Positions 19,191 through 28,494 of a stretch of 64,000 bases of DNA are shown here, one piece after another. The DNA is from Ignavibacteria bacterium. GTDB taxonomy: Bacteria; Bacteroidota; Ignavibacteria; Kapaibacteriales; UBA961. Numbering within the stretch: the first letter of the stretch is position 1; each line of letters starts with the position of its first letter. The DNA lies in assembly GCA_016873735.1 (NCBI GenBank), contig VGWD01000002.1, positions 62,001 through 126,000 of the forward strand. Direction: 5' to 3'. The position numbers were made by a program, and so were the translations under genes. The notes below the pieces were generated by a model. The model searched no databases, was not told where the DNA came from, and saw nothing but the letters and a program-made list of their open reading frames with translations.

Positions 19191-20048
19191 TTAGAGTCCC
19201 GATAGACCTTGTTCTTCAAGCGTCTCTTGAGAAATACGAATCGGTTCCGGCAAAGGCAATCCAATACACCTTTGCGCTATTGCAGAGAAAGAATGAACGG
19301 TATCTGTTGTGAATAAGCGAACGGAGGGGTGCATATCGTTCGAGATTTGATTCCCTGTATTCAATATGGTGGACAGTTCCATGGTTGCCGATTCACCGCA
19401 ATCGATGAGTGAAATCCCCGGAAGCGTGGAACAAATAAGGTTTTTCAATAATGGATAATGCGTGCAACCCAATACTAATGTATCAATGTCTTTTTCTATG
19501 AATTCATGAAGATATTCTTGAGCGATCAATGCTGAGGATGGATGCTCCCCGAAATCTTCTTCGGCCAAAGGAACAAAAAGTGGACATGCCTTCGCAAAGA
19601 CTTTGATTGATTTGCCTACACCTTTCGCATATTCATTGATGGCACGTTCATAGGCATGAGATCCAATCGTCGCTCTTGTTCCTATGATTCCGATATTTCC
19701 ATGCTTTGTTTTATCGACAGCGGTTTTTGCGGCAGGGTCTATCATGCCGATGACCGGTACCGGACTTAACTCTCGAGCCAAATCCAAAGCCAATGCAGAT
19801 GCCGTATTACATGCAATCACAATTGCCTTCACATCAAATCCAAGTAGGAAATTGACGCATTGGCGTGTATAATGTCTGATAGTTTCCGGAGATTTATTTC
19901 CATAAGGAACGCGTGCGGTGTCACCCAAATACACAAATTCTTCCTGCGTCGTGGTATGTATCAAATGTCGCAAGACTGTAAGGCCACCAACACCGGAATC
20001 GAAGACTCCTATTGGTTGCCTGCCTGATGTGTTGATGGAATCGGACAT
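19191..20048 (-). CDS. murI: Glutamate racemase
   Basis: IGVFDSGVGGLTVLRHL, VIACNTASALAL, LVLGCTHYPLL. Confidence 0.96.
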   Translation of the reverse strand: MSDSINTSGRQPIGVFDSGVGGLTVLRHLIHTTTQEEFVYLGDTARVPYGNKSPETIRHYTRQCVNFLLGFDVKAIVIACNTASALALDLARELSPVPVIGMIDPAAKTAVDKTKHGNIGIIGTRATIGSHAYERAINEYAKGVGKSIKVFAKACPLFVPLAEEDFGEHPSSALIAQEYLHEFIEKDIDTLVLGCTHYPLLKNLICSTLPGISLIDCGESATMELSTILNTGNQISNDMHPSVRLFTTDTVHSFSAIAQRCIGLPLPEPIRISQETLEEQGLSGL

Positions 20049-20055
20049 GAGAAAG

Positions 20056-20469
20056 CTATTTACGTTCTTGGGAGAGAGAATCGAGTTTTTGTTCGAAACG
20101 CTTCATTGAATCATCAAGGTCGATTTTCAATTTTTGAAATTGCTCTTGCAATGCCTTGTCATTTTCTTTGGCTTGCAATTCCAATTGTGATGATAAATCA
20201 TCGAGATTGTTTTCAATCGAAGTAATATCTTGTTTCAGGGCCTGCAATTGCTTGCGGAAACCGGTGAGAATTTGCTTTGTCTGCTGCTCATATTGACCCT
20301 TGAATGTGAGCGTGTTTTTTTTGAATCTATCTGTAAGTTGCTGCATTTGTTCTTTCATTATGGAGAGAACTTGCTTCGCAGTTTGAAGTTCTTGTTTTTT
20401 ATCTTGATCTGCATTTGTTGAATAAGGAATCAATAATGCAATGCACAAAAAGATAGCGAATGTTTTCAT
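20056..20469 (-). CDS. Secreted coiled-coil protein of unknown function
   Basis: Signal peptide MKTFAIFLCIALLIPYSTNA then heptad-rich Q/K/L sequence; 4-nt overlap with ptsN. Confidence 0.7.
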   Translation of the reverse strand: MKTFAIFLCIALLIPYSTNADQDKKQELQTAKQVLSIMKEQMQQLTDRFKKNTLTFKGQYEQQTKQILTGFRKQLQALKQDITSIENNLDDLSSQLELQAKENDKALQEQFQKLKIDLDDSMKRFEQKLDSLSQERK

Positions 20470-20930
20470 CCCATCTCCTCTTCTTCGGCAGCAAAGAGAG
20501 CAATGACTTGTTCAGGTGTTTGTGCAGCTGATACGCTATCTCGGAAACTATCTTTATTCATTAATCGAGATATTCTCGAAAGCAAACGCAAGTGAGTTCC
20601 TACAGTGTTTTCTCTTCCGATCAACATGAAAATGATTGTCACCGGTTGCTGATCCAATGCCTGAAAATCAAGTGGTTCACTGAGTGTCATGAAAGCGCCG
20701 ACTGTCTCGGTGATATGATTGGTTTTTCCATGTGGTAAAGCAAAACCTTTGCCGATTCCGGTAGACATGATTTTTTCACGATCGAATACGGCTTTTCTGG
20801 CTTCATCTGCTTTTGTGATATGCCCACCGGATACCAATGCATCAATCATGGCATCAAGGGCATCTTCTTTTTTTGTGAATGTGGTATTCAACAAAATAGC
20901 AGAGGGCTGAAGAATGACGGTTATCTTCAT
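20466..20930 (-). CDS. ptsN: PTS IIA / EIIA-Ntr-like protein
   Basis: DREKIMSTGIGKGFALPHGKTNHI active-site His motif; IIFMLIGRENTVGTHLRLLSRISRLM. Confidence 0.88.
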   Translation of the reverse strand: MKITVILQPSAILLNTTFTKKEDALDAMIDALVSGGHITKADEARKAVFDREKIMSTGIGKGFALPHGKTNHITETVGAFMTLSEPLDFQALDQQPVTIIFMLIGRENTVGTHLRLLSRISRLMNKDSFRDSVSAAQTPEQVIALFAAEEEEMG

Positions 20931-21015
20931 ACTGAAACATTGAAAATAGATGAACCAAAAACCTGCACTGTGTCACAAGTAACTAGAATTGAAGTACAAA
21001 TCTATGGAATTACGC

Positions 21016-23277
21016 TCAATGAACGATAAGAATAGGATGGAAAACAGTCGAAAATCCTGAGCTGATCTTCAGTCCATAAAGGCCAGATGCCATGTTTTGA
21101 GTTAATGGGAGCGTGAATGCCTGCATTCCTTTTTTTATGTCAATGCTGATGGAAGTTCCAATCAAGCTCCCATTCGCATCAATGATTTCAATGAGTCCCT
21201 GACCCTGATGTGATGAGTAAAAGGAACAATAAGCAATGTCTATTGCCGGTTGAGGGATAATTCTACATGAAGAAATCGGCTCTTCTTCGTGCAGCGGTCC
21301 AAGTGGTGATTCAGGAATCAATGCAATTAAACGAACGCCGTGAGAAGGTATGGTATATTGTAGCTGCTGATCAAGGTATCCGATATCTTTTTGTGTCCAA
21401 AGGTCTCGAATTGTATAACGAATATCGGGATTCACCCCCAATTCATTTCTTGTGATGGCGAGTGTTTGTTCTCCAACATCATCGCGATTGAATAGTCCAA
21501 TTGCCAAACCTCCATTCATCAATGGCTTAGACCAAATTTCTTGCCAAATGTTTTTATACACTCTTCTGCCCTGAATGCCAAGTGGGTCTTGATGCATTTT
21601 CAACACTTCGTGATTTTTTAGCAATTGCAATGTGAAACCATCAAGTGAATCCATGTGCATGCTAAGAATAAGCGGGGAATTGAGTAAAGCCCAAAGTGAT
21701 ACTTGAGTATATTGTTCATGTGGAGTCAATCGTGTTTTTTGCATGTATCGTCCCGGCTGAGAATATCCCAATCGAAGATGATCCATATCATTCCAGCCAT
21801 TGTGTCCGGCATATTGTTCCAAACCTGCCTGTCGAAATCCAACGATATTGGACATGCTCCACCAATTGTCTTGAATGTCTGTTGTTGTTCTCCATGAATG
21901 TCCGCCAATGGATCTGCCCCATTTCCAGACATCATTATTACCATATTGACATACCATGTAAAAGATGTCTCTATTACATCGTTGCAGTGCATTGCCCATC
22001 ATTGCATACGGGGCCATTGCCAATGCTGTGGGGTTTGCTCCGGGTGACTTCATGAGAGAGTCATAGACTGTTTGATATCCACACCAATCATGCTTCACGA
22101 GATCGGCCTTTATTGAACAGAAATAGGCTGCATCTTGCTCTTCATGATTGAGTGAACCCGGTAACTTCACACATGTATGTGAACCTGGAGATGAATATAT
22201 CCCAACCTTAAACCCCATGGAATGCAGAGAGTCTATCATTCCTTCGAGATCGGGAAATGTATGAGCAGGTTTCAAACCCTCCTTGGAAAGTGCATGGCTG
22301 GTATCCTGCCAACCATCATCAATCAAGACATATTCAAATCCATATTGTTGAAGTCCCGAATTTCGAAGAGCATGCGCTGCCTTGTACATGTCTTCTTGTG
22401 TTACATATTCCCAATGAGCATACCAGCTCGACCAACCAATGGGAGGGGAAAAAGAGATGGTGTCTCCAATGCGAAACAAGAAAGTGGATTGCGCTTTGCC
22501 AAGAGCATTCTCTGCACGTATTGTCATCGAAAATGTACCGCTCTTTTCTATACTGCCTTTTATAATACGACGATATGAATCAAATGTCAAACCGGGAGGG
22601 AGATTATCAATAATAATTGAAAGTGGTTCCAATCCGGAGACGGGAACATAATGCATGATATCGCTACCGGGTTTTGCACCGTATTGGGTCTTTCCATGAA
22701 TCATGGGAAGAAGAGATTCACTCGGGGTAAGAACATACTCCTCTTCAATCGGGCGAATGAATGGAATTGGTTTGAATCCCTTATTGACTATGAAATATGC
22801 ATTCACCCAATTTGCATGATCAGAGAAAATATTGTCATTTCCGTCAAAGACGAGCAATTCGCATGTTGTTCTATTTGTAAGATCCACGGAGAATGAACGA
22901 GCTTGCATCGTTCTGTTCATGATGCCTGATCTCCAAAGTACTTGTCCATCTGAAATGATCAAAAATTCGGCTGAACCCATTTCCGGAAAAATACCTTCGT
23001 CGATTCCAACCAAGCCGGTGAATGAAAATGCTTGTTTCTGTAGTGATAATGTGAAGGTGCTTCCTGCGTGTGTGCCGACTCCATGTTCAAAGTTGGTTCC
23101 TGCAATGCGTAAAGGATTGCCCATCACAGATCGATCAATCTTTGCGGAACCGAAATCCTGCTTTATTGCAGAAATTTCCAGTGATGAAAGCCGAATGGTG
23201 TCAACCATGGCAAAGGACGAAGCCGATGACAGTATCATCATCAACGATAGAAGAGCTTTCATGATGCTTCGGACCAA
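21016..23277 (-). CDS. Secreted GH27 alpha-galactosidase with N-terminal NPCBM domain, putative Ig domain and T9SS-like C-terminus
   Basis: VGTHAGSTFTLSL (NPCBM); IGWSSWYAHWEYVTQEDMYKAAHAL..YVLIDDGWQ; KADLVKHDWCGY (nucleophile); WRTTTDIQDNW; C-term MASGLYGLKISSGFSTVFHPILIVH. Confidence 0.9.
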   Translation of the reverse strand: MVRSIMKALLSLMMILSSASSFAMVDTIRLSSLEISAIKQDFGSAKIDRSVMGNPLRIAGTNFEHGVGTHAGSTFTLSLQKQAFSFTGLVGIDEGIFPEMGSAEFLIISDGQVLWRSGIMNRTMQARSFSVDLTNRTTCELLVFDGNDNIFSDHANWVNAYFIVNKGFKPIPFIRPIEEEYVLTPSESLLPMIHGKTQYGAKPGSDIMHYVPVSGLEPLSIIIDNLPPGLTFDSYRRIIKGSIEKSGTFSMTIRAENALGKAQSTFLFRIGDTISFSPPIGWSSWYAHWEYVTQEDMYKAAHALRNSGLQQYGFEYVLIDDGWQDTSHALSKEGLKPAHTFPDLEGMIDSLHSMGFKVGIYSSPGSHTCVKLPGSLNHEEQDAAYFCSIKADLVKHDWCGYQTVYDSLMKSPGANPTALAMAPYAMMGNALQRCNRDIFYMVCQYGNNDVWKWGRSIGGHSWRTTTDIQDNWWSMSNIVGFRQAGLEQYAGHNGWNDMDHLRLGYSQPGRYMQKTRLTPHEQYTQVSLWALLNSPLILSMHMDSLDGFTLQLLKNHEVLKMHQDPLGIQGRRVYKNIWQEIWSKPLMNGGLAIGLFNRDDVGEQTLAITRNELGVNPDIRYTIRDLWTQKDIGYLDQQLQYTIPSHGVRLIALIPESPLGPLHEEEPISSCRIIPQPAIDIAYCSFYSSHQGQGLIEIIDANGSLIGTSISIDIKKGMQAFTLPLTQNMASGLYGLKISSGFSTVFHPILIVH

Positions 23278-25760
23278 TACATGATATGTTGCTTATAGAG
23301 TTCAGCCATATTTTTCGCTTTTTCTTCTGTATCTGCTTCAACGGCCACTACAAAAGCAGGGCGCTCTTTGTCCGGCAATAATACAATGGTTGCATTATCC
23401 TCATTGACTGTTATGCCATCAATCAATATCCTTGAAAGGTGTTCTGTGAATTCCATTGCTTTTCTCATGACAATGCCCTTCTTTTCCCATGCGCATGGAA
23501 TTGAATGATGCACTCTTGATCGATATGGTAATTGCGCATGCAAATCATCGAATGTATGAGATGTGATGGCCAGCATTTCCAAACATTTCGCGAGTGAGAA
23601 CATTCCATCCGAAGCAAAGAGATAATCCGTAAAGATAAATCGACCTCTTGTATCACCCGAAAACAGGATTCGTGAATCTTTCGTTGCTTCCATCATTGCC
23701 GAGTGACTGTTTTTTATGCGAATCACTTCAACATCATAGTCTGCAGCGATTCTTTCAATATCAGTACTTGCCAGAACGGGAACGGCTATTGCATAAGGTT
23801 CTCTATGTTTATGTGCCTCGAGAAATAGTTTCGTGAGAATCGTGAGAAGTCGATTTGGTTGATACCATTGTCCCTGACCATCAACTACGGCAATTTTCTC
23901 TGCAGATGCATCTATTTTGAATCCGAAATCATAACCCAATGATTGAATGATTTCGCTTGTTTCCTCTGCTTCAGTGTCTGTTCTTTCATCAGAAAAACCT
24001 TCCAATGTATCAACATAACTATTGACTGAAACCACATGAACACCCAATGAGCCAAGCAATACCGGAAATGTCGTGGATGCAAGACCATTGGAATAATCAA
24101 TCAATAGTCGATAATTGGATTGAAGAATCTCATTGACATTCAATGCTGAAGAAAAACGAGTGGCATATGTTTCATTGCTTCTCTCGGGGAAAATGATGCT
24201 ACCAACTTGATTGTATGGAACGCGCTTGATATCCTCCCCAAAGAAATATCGTTCGATTGTTTTGGAAACACCATGTGGTATGTCTCTTCCATCATGATTG
24301 AATAAAATGATGTCAATCGTATCCGGTTTTCGAATGGACCTGCGTACATGAAAACCTGCATGTGAAGAACCTGCCCGTAAATCTTGTCTTGCTTGCGGAA
24401 TGGGAGTGATTTGCAAATCGCGTACGGTGATCCCTGTACTCATCAATCCGGAAATGAGCGCTCTATGAATCATCCGAGAAGCTGCATCGGCATCTCTGCT
24501 GGCAGCTACATTGGCATGCATTCCGAGTGCATTTCCAATGCAGGCACCTAATTTCGCGGCAAATTCAGGATTGATGTCCACATTTGCCAGACCTGAAATG
24601 CGCGAATCAGTAATCAATTCACGAAGCCATATCTCTTCTTGAACGAGCGATCTGGTGACGATTGCTCCTGATTCTATAACTTTCTTGGGCCACAATTTGA
24701 TATTGGACAATAGATGAGAGCCGGACCCTACATGACACAATTCTGCGATAAACACTTGCTCATTGATTGTAACACCCGGATCGATGATTACATCATTGCA
24801 GAGTACATCATCACTTGCCATAACCCTATCACCGATGTGAACGCCATCCCAAATAATGCAATTATTGAGTTGAACACCGGATCCAATATGTACACCATCG
24901 CCAATGATACATTGGTGAAGAGTTGAATTATTTCCAATGGTAACATCATTTCCGATGACTGATCTACCGGTGAATATAATTGTATCAGGAATCACAGCTT
25001 GTTCACCGACAATAACGTGCGGGCGTTCAATGCCTTTTAGTGTAATGTCAACTTGCTCTTGCAAAACATCATGACAAGCTGATTGATATTCAAGAAGATT
25101 TCCAATATCCTTCCAGTATCCTTGGGCTATGCATCCAAACAATTCCATGGATGATCGAAGCATGTGAGGGAATACATCTTTTCCAAAATCATACTCTCGT
25201 TCAGGAGGGATCATGGAGATGATTTCCGGTTCTAGAATGTACATGCCTGTATTGATTGTGTCGGTAAACACCTCGCCCCATGATGGCTTCTCCAAAAACT
25301 GTGTGATGCGTCCATCCGGATTTGTCATCACAATACCATAATGAAGCGGATCTTGTACTCTTGAAAGCACAATTGTTGCTTTTGATGCATGTTCTTCATG
25401 AAATGCAATTGCACTTGAGAGATCAATGTCTGTCAATACATCACCACTCATTACCAAAAACGGCTCATTGCAATTCTTCATCGCATTTCGAACGCTTCCG
25501 GCGGTACCATAATCAGCGTCAGCTTGTACATAGTTCATGGTAATGCCAAATTTCGATCCATCTCCAAAATGTTGTTTTATTCTATCGGGTTGATAGTATA
25601 ACAATGCGGTGATATCCGTTATGCTATGTTTTTTCAGGAGATTGACTATATGTTCCATGATGGGAATATTGGCAATTGGTACCATCGGCTTGGGTATGCT
25701 CATTGTCAAAGGACGCAGTCTGGTACCAAATCCACCCGCCATTATCACTGCTTTATTCAT
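23259..25760 (-). CDS. Mannose-1-phosphate guanylyltransferase fused to left-handed beta-helix and degenerate phosphomannomutase-like domain
   Basis: MNKAVIMAGGFGTRLRPLTMSIPKPMVPIANIPIMEHIV; hexapeptide repeats; C-terminal alpha-D-phosphohexomutase-like region FGFKIDASAEKIAVVDGQG. Confidence 0.88.
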   Translation of the reverse strand: MNKAVIMAGGFGTRLRPLTMSIPKPMVPIANIPIMEHIVNLLKKHSITDITALLYYQPDRIKQHFGDGSKFGITMNYVQADADYGTAGSVRNAMKNCNEPFLVMSGDVLTDIDLSSAIAFHEEHASKATIVLSRVQDPLHYGIVMTNPDGRITQFLEKPSWGEVFTDTINTGMYILEPEIISMIPPEREYDFGKDVFPHMLRSSMELFGCIAQGYWKDIGNLLEYQSACHDVLQEQVDITLKGIERPHVIVGEQAVIPDTIIFTGRSVIGNDVTIGNNSTLHQCIIGDGVHIGSGVQLNNCIIWDGVHIGDRVMASDDVLCNDVIIDPGVTINEQVFIAELCHVGSGSHLLSNIKLWPKKVIESGAIVTRSLVQEEIWLRELITDSRISGLANVDINPEFAAKLGACIGNALGMHANVAASRDADAASRMIHRALISGLMSTGITVRDLQITPIPQARQDLRAGSSHAGFHVRRSIRKPDTIDIILFNHDGRDIPHGVSKTIERYFFGEDIKRVPYNQVGSIIFPERSNETYATRFSSALNVNEILQSNYRLLIDYSNGLASTTFPVLLGSLGVHVVSVNSYVDTLEGFSDERTDTEAEETSEIIQSLGYDFGFKIDASAEKIAVVDGQGQWYQPNRLLTILTKLFLEAHKHREPYAIAVPVLASTDIERIAADYDVEVIRIKNSHSAMMEATKDSRILFSGDTRGRFIFTDYLFASDGMFSLAKCLEMLAITSHTFDDLHAQLPYRSRVHHSIPCAWEKKGIVMRKAMEFTEHLSRILIDGITVNEDNATIVLLPDKERPAFVVAVEADTEEKAKNMAELYKQHIMYWSEAS

Positions 25761-25916
25761 CAGCTCTTGCGTCGTTGTTTGAATATGATTGATTTCTGTA
25801 GGCAAATTAGAGATTATTTCTTGTGTCTACAATGATTTGCTTATCATCCGATGTTATTCCCAAGCTAGTTTCGTAATTTGCGGCTGAACATATTGTACAT
25901 CCTTCCGTAAATATCC

Positions 25917-27350
25917 ATGTTTTCAAAAATTCTCATAGCAAATCGTGGCGAAATAGCATTGCGTGTCATAGATACATGTCAAAGATTGGGTATAGCAACA
26001 GTGGCAGTTCATTCATTGCCCGATTCCAATGCCTTGCATGTGCAAAAAGCAGATGAAGCTGTCAATATCGGGGGGGCAACTCCACGTGAGAGTTATTTGA
26101 TAATTGAAAAAATCATTGATGCCGCCAAAAAGACAGGCGCTGAGGCAATACATCCCGGTTATGGATTTTTGTCGGAGAATGCACAATTCGCACAAGCAGT
26201 CCTGGATGCGGGACTTGTATTCATAGGTCCGTCACCAAAAGCCATTCATGCATTGGGAGACAAAACAGAAGCAAGAGCTTTGGCAATTGCGGCCCAAGTT
26301 CCTATTTCCCCCGGTTCAGATGGCGCAGTCTCAGATCCTGAAGAAATCGCTCATATTGCACAACAAATCGGCTATCCTGTTTTACTCAAAGCCGCTGCCG
26401 GTGGTGGTGGAAAAGGTATGAGATTGATTGAGCATGCTGAAGATTTGCTTGATGGATTACGTGCTGCTCAGGGCGAAGCCCTTGCATCATTTGGTGATGA
26501 CAGAGTGTTTATTGAAAAGTTTATTATATCGCCAAGGCATATAGAGATACAAATATTGGCCGATCAATTCGGAACCATTTTATATTTCCCGGAAAGAGAA
26601 TGTTCAGTCCAGAGAAGACATCAAAAAGTTGTTGAAGAATCACCATCAACAGCGGTTACAGCGGAAATCAGAACAGCAATGGGTGAGGCAGCTGCAAGAC
26701 TTGTCGCTACATCCGGTTATACAAATGCCGGTACTTTGGAATTTTTGCTTGATGCTTCAGGTGCATTTTATTTCATGGAAGTAAATACTCGTTTGCAGGT
26801 GGAACATCCCATAACTGAAATGGTTACAGGCATTGATTTGGTAGAACAACAGATTCGCATTGCATTCGGTGAACATTTGGCCATAAAGCAACAAGATCTT
26901 GTTCCGAAAGGTCATGCAATCGAGTGTAGAATATGTGCCGAAGATGTCTACAATGAATTTCTTCCGGAAACCGGAATAGCACGCTATGTTGCATTACCAA
27001 AAGGCGAAGGCGTCAGAAATGACACGGCCCTCTTTCCGGGTTTTGAAGTATCAGTGAATTATGATTCTATGATTGCCAAATTAATTTGTCATGGAAAAGA
27101 TAGAAATGAATCAATTGATCGTACGCTTGAAGCCTTGAATTCATATCATATTGCTGGCCTTAGAACCACAATCCCGTTTTGTCAATTTACGGTTGATTCC
27201 GAGGCATTCCGCTCCGGGGATTATTCAACCGCTTTTGTTTCCACATATTGGAAAGGTGAAATTCCCGAGGAGTTGCACCCATTATTACTTGCTTCCGGTG
27301 TTTTTGCCAAGCATCATCAAGAAGAGAGAAGAACGCCTATTTATCCCTGA
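25917..27350 (+). CDS. accC: Acetyl/propionyl-CoA carboxylase, biotin carboxylase subunit
   Basis: MFSKILIANRGEIALRVIDTCQRLGIATVAVHS; LLKAAAGGGGKGMRLI; FYFMEVNTRLQVEHPITEMVTGIDLVEQQI. Confidence 0.93.
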   Translation: MFSKILIANRGEIALRVIDTCQRLGIATVAVHSLPDSNALHVQKADEAVNIGGATPRESYLIIEKIIDAAKKTGAEAIHPGYGFLSENAQFAQAVLDAGLVFIGPSPKAIHALGDKTEARALAIAAQVPISPGSDGAVSDPEEIAHIAQQIGYPVLLKAAAGGGGKGMRLIEHAEDLLDGLRAAQGEALASFGDDRVFIEKFIISPRHIEIQILADQFGTILYFPERECSVQRRHQKVVEESPSTAVTAEIRTAMGEAAARLVATSGYTNAGTLEFLLDASGAFYFMEVNTRLQVEHPITEMVTGIDLVEQQIRIAFGEHLAIKQQDLVPKGHAIECRICAEDVYNEFLPETGIARYVALPKGEGVRNDTALFPGFEVSVNYDSMIAKLICHGKDRNESIDRTLEALNSYHIAGLRTTIPFCQFTVDSEAFRSGDYSTAFVSTYWKGEIPEELHPLLLASGVFAKHHQEERRTPIYP

Positions 27351-28483
27351 AGGCGTTGATATTGTTCATCAATGGGAAAGAATCGTGTACTTGAGAAAAG
27401 GGTAAGGAAAGATTTCATCACCATTTCTTGTGAAACATCATTGATTGTGGGTCCACCGGAAATGATACATTCATGTGGAGAATCATAGGGTGTCCAATAA
27501 GCCGTTCCCGTAGTATCTTCAACAAAAAATGCCAAACAGGGTGTTTGAAATGCTGATAGTAAATGCACGACGGAAGTATCCGGTGAAAGTACCATTGAAG
27601 CCGCTGCCAATATTCCTGCAAAATCCGCAAATGAGTGCACAAAAGGGGCAATCATAATTGATGTGGCTTCCTGAATTGATCGCATTTCGTCTTCATGTTT
27701 TTTTTCAGCACAAATCATCAGTTGAATATCTTTGGATTCCACTACTTGTTGAATCGACCGAATCCAAGGGATCAAAGATTCAACCGTAAATGAGCGATAT
27801 TGAAAACCACCGGCATAATTGATCATGATGAGTGGTTTCGAGAGATTCACACCTGCACTCAATAAAGCGTGTTTTGAAGGTTCAATGAGTGCATCATCAA
27901 GGTGATAGGGAATGGACAGCGAGATTTCCTCTGGGTTTATGCCAAATGCCAAAAGCACTTGAGCTGTCCTTTCAACGATATGTGTTTGTTTTCTGTCTTT
28001 CGGCACAACACAATGCGTATACACATGAGCATTTGATTTTTGAATTCCAACCATGTGTTTTGCTTTGCTCATGCGAATGAGAAAACCACTCGTTGTTGAT
28101 GGATTATCCATTGGATCAATAGCAATGTCATATTGTCTTTTGGGGAGAGTTCGATATAATCCGAAAATGCTTCGCAATGTTTTGTCATACAGAAGACAAT
28201 CATCCACATAATGAAGCAATTGTGAGCGGAGAGGTAGATTCACTTTACCGGCAAGAATGTCAATGTGAGCTTTTGGATAAGCATCACGAATTGCTTTGAT
28301 GGTAGGCAGTGTGATGAGCATATCTCCAAGTTTGTCGGGACGAATGATCAAAATGCGTGGGGTATGAGGAAGCTGTATCGCATCGGATATAGATGAAATA
28401 ATTTGCCCTTTGAATGGTGAACCTGAACCAATCAACAATATGCGTATGAAGCGCTCAAGCGGTTTAAGAAAGGATATTGCCAT
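27341..28483 (-). CDS. Glycosyltransferase family 9 (heptosyltransferase-like)
   Basis: RILIIRPDKLGDMLITLPTIKAIRDAYPKAHIDILAG; SMVLSPDTSVVHLLSAFQTPCLAFF. Confidence 0.88.
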   Translation of the reverse strand: MAISFLKPLERFIRILLIGSGSPFKGQIISSISDAIQLPHTPRILIIRPDKLGDMLITLPTIKAIRDAYPKAHIDILAGKVNLPLRSQLLHYVDDCLLYDKTLRSIFGLYRTLPKRQYDIAIDPMDNPSTTSGFLIRMSKAKHMVGIQKSNAHVYTHCVVPKDRKQTHIVERTAQVLLAFGINPEEISLSIPYHLDDALIEPSKHALLSAGVNLSKPLIMINYAGGFQYRSFTVESLIPWIRSIQQVVESKDIQLMICAEKKHEDEMRSIQEATSIMIAPFVHSFADFAGILAAASMVLSPDTSVVHLLSAFQTPCLAFFVEDTTGTAYWTPYDSPHECIISGGPTINDVSQEMVMKSFLTLFSSTRFFPIDEQYQRLQG

Positions 28484-28494
28484 AGTGCACTCTG

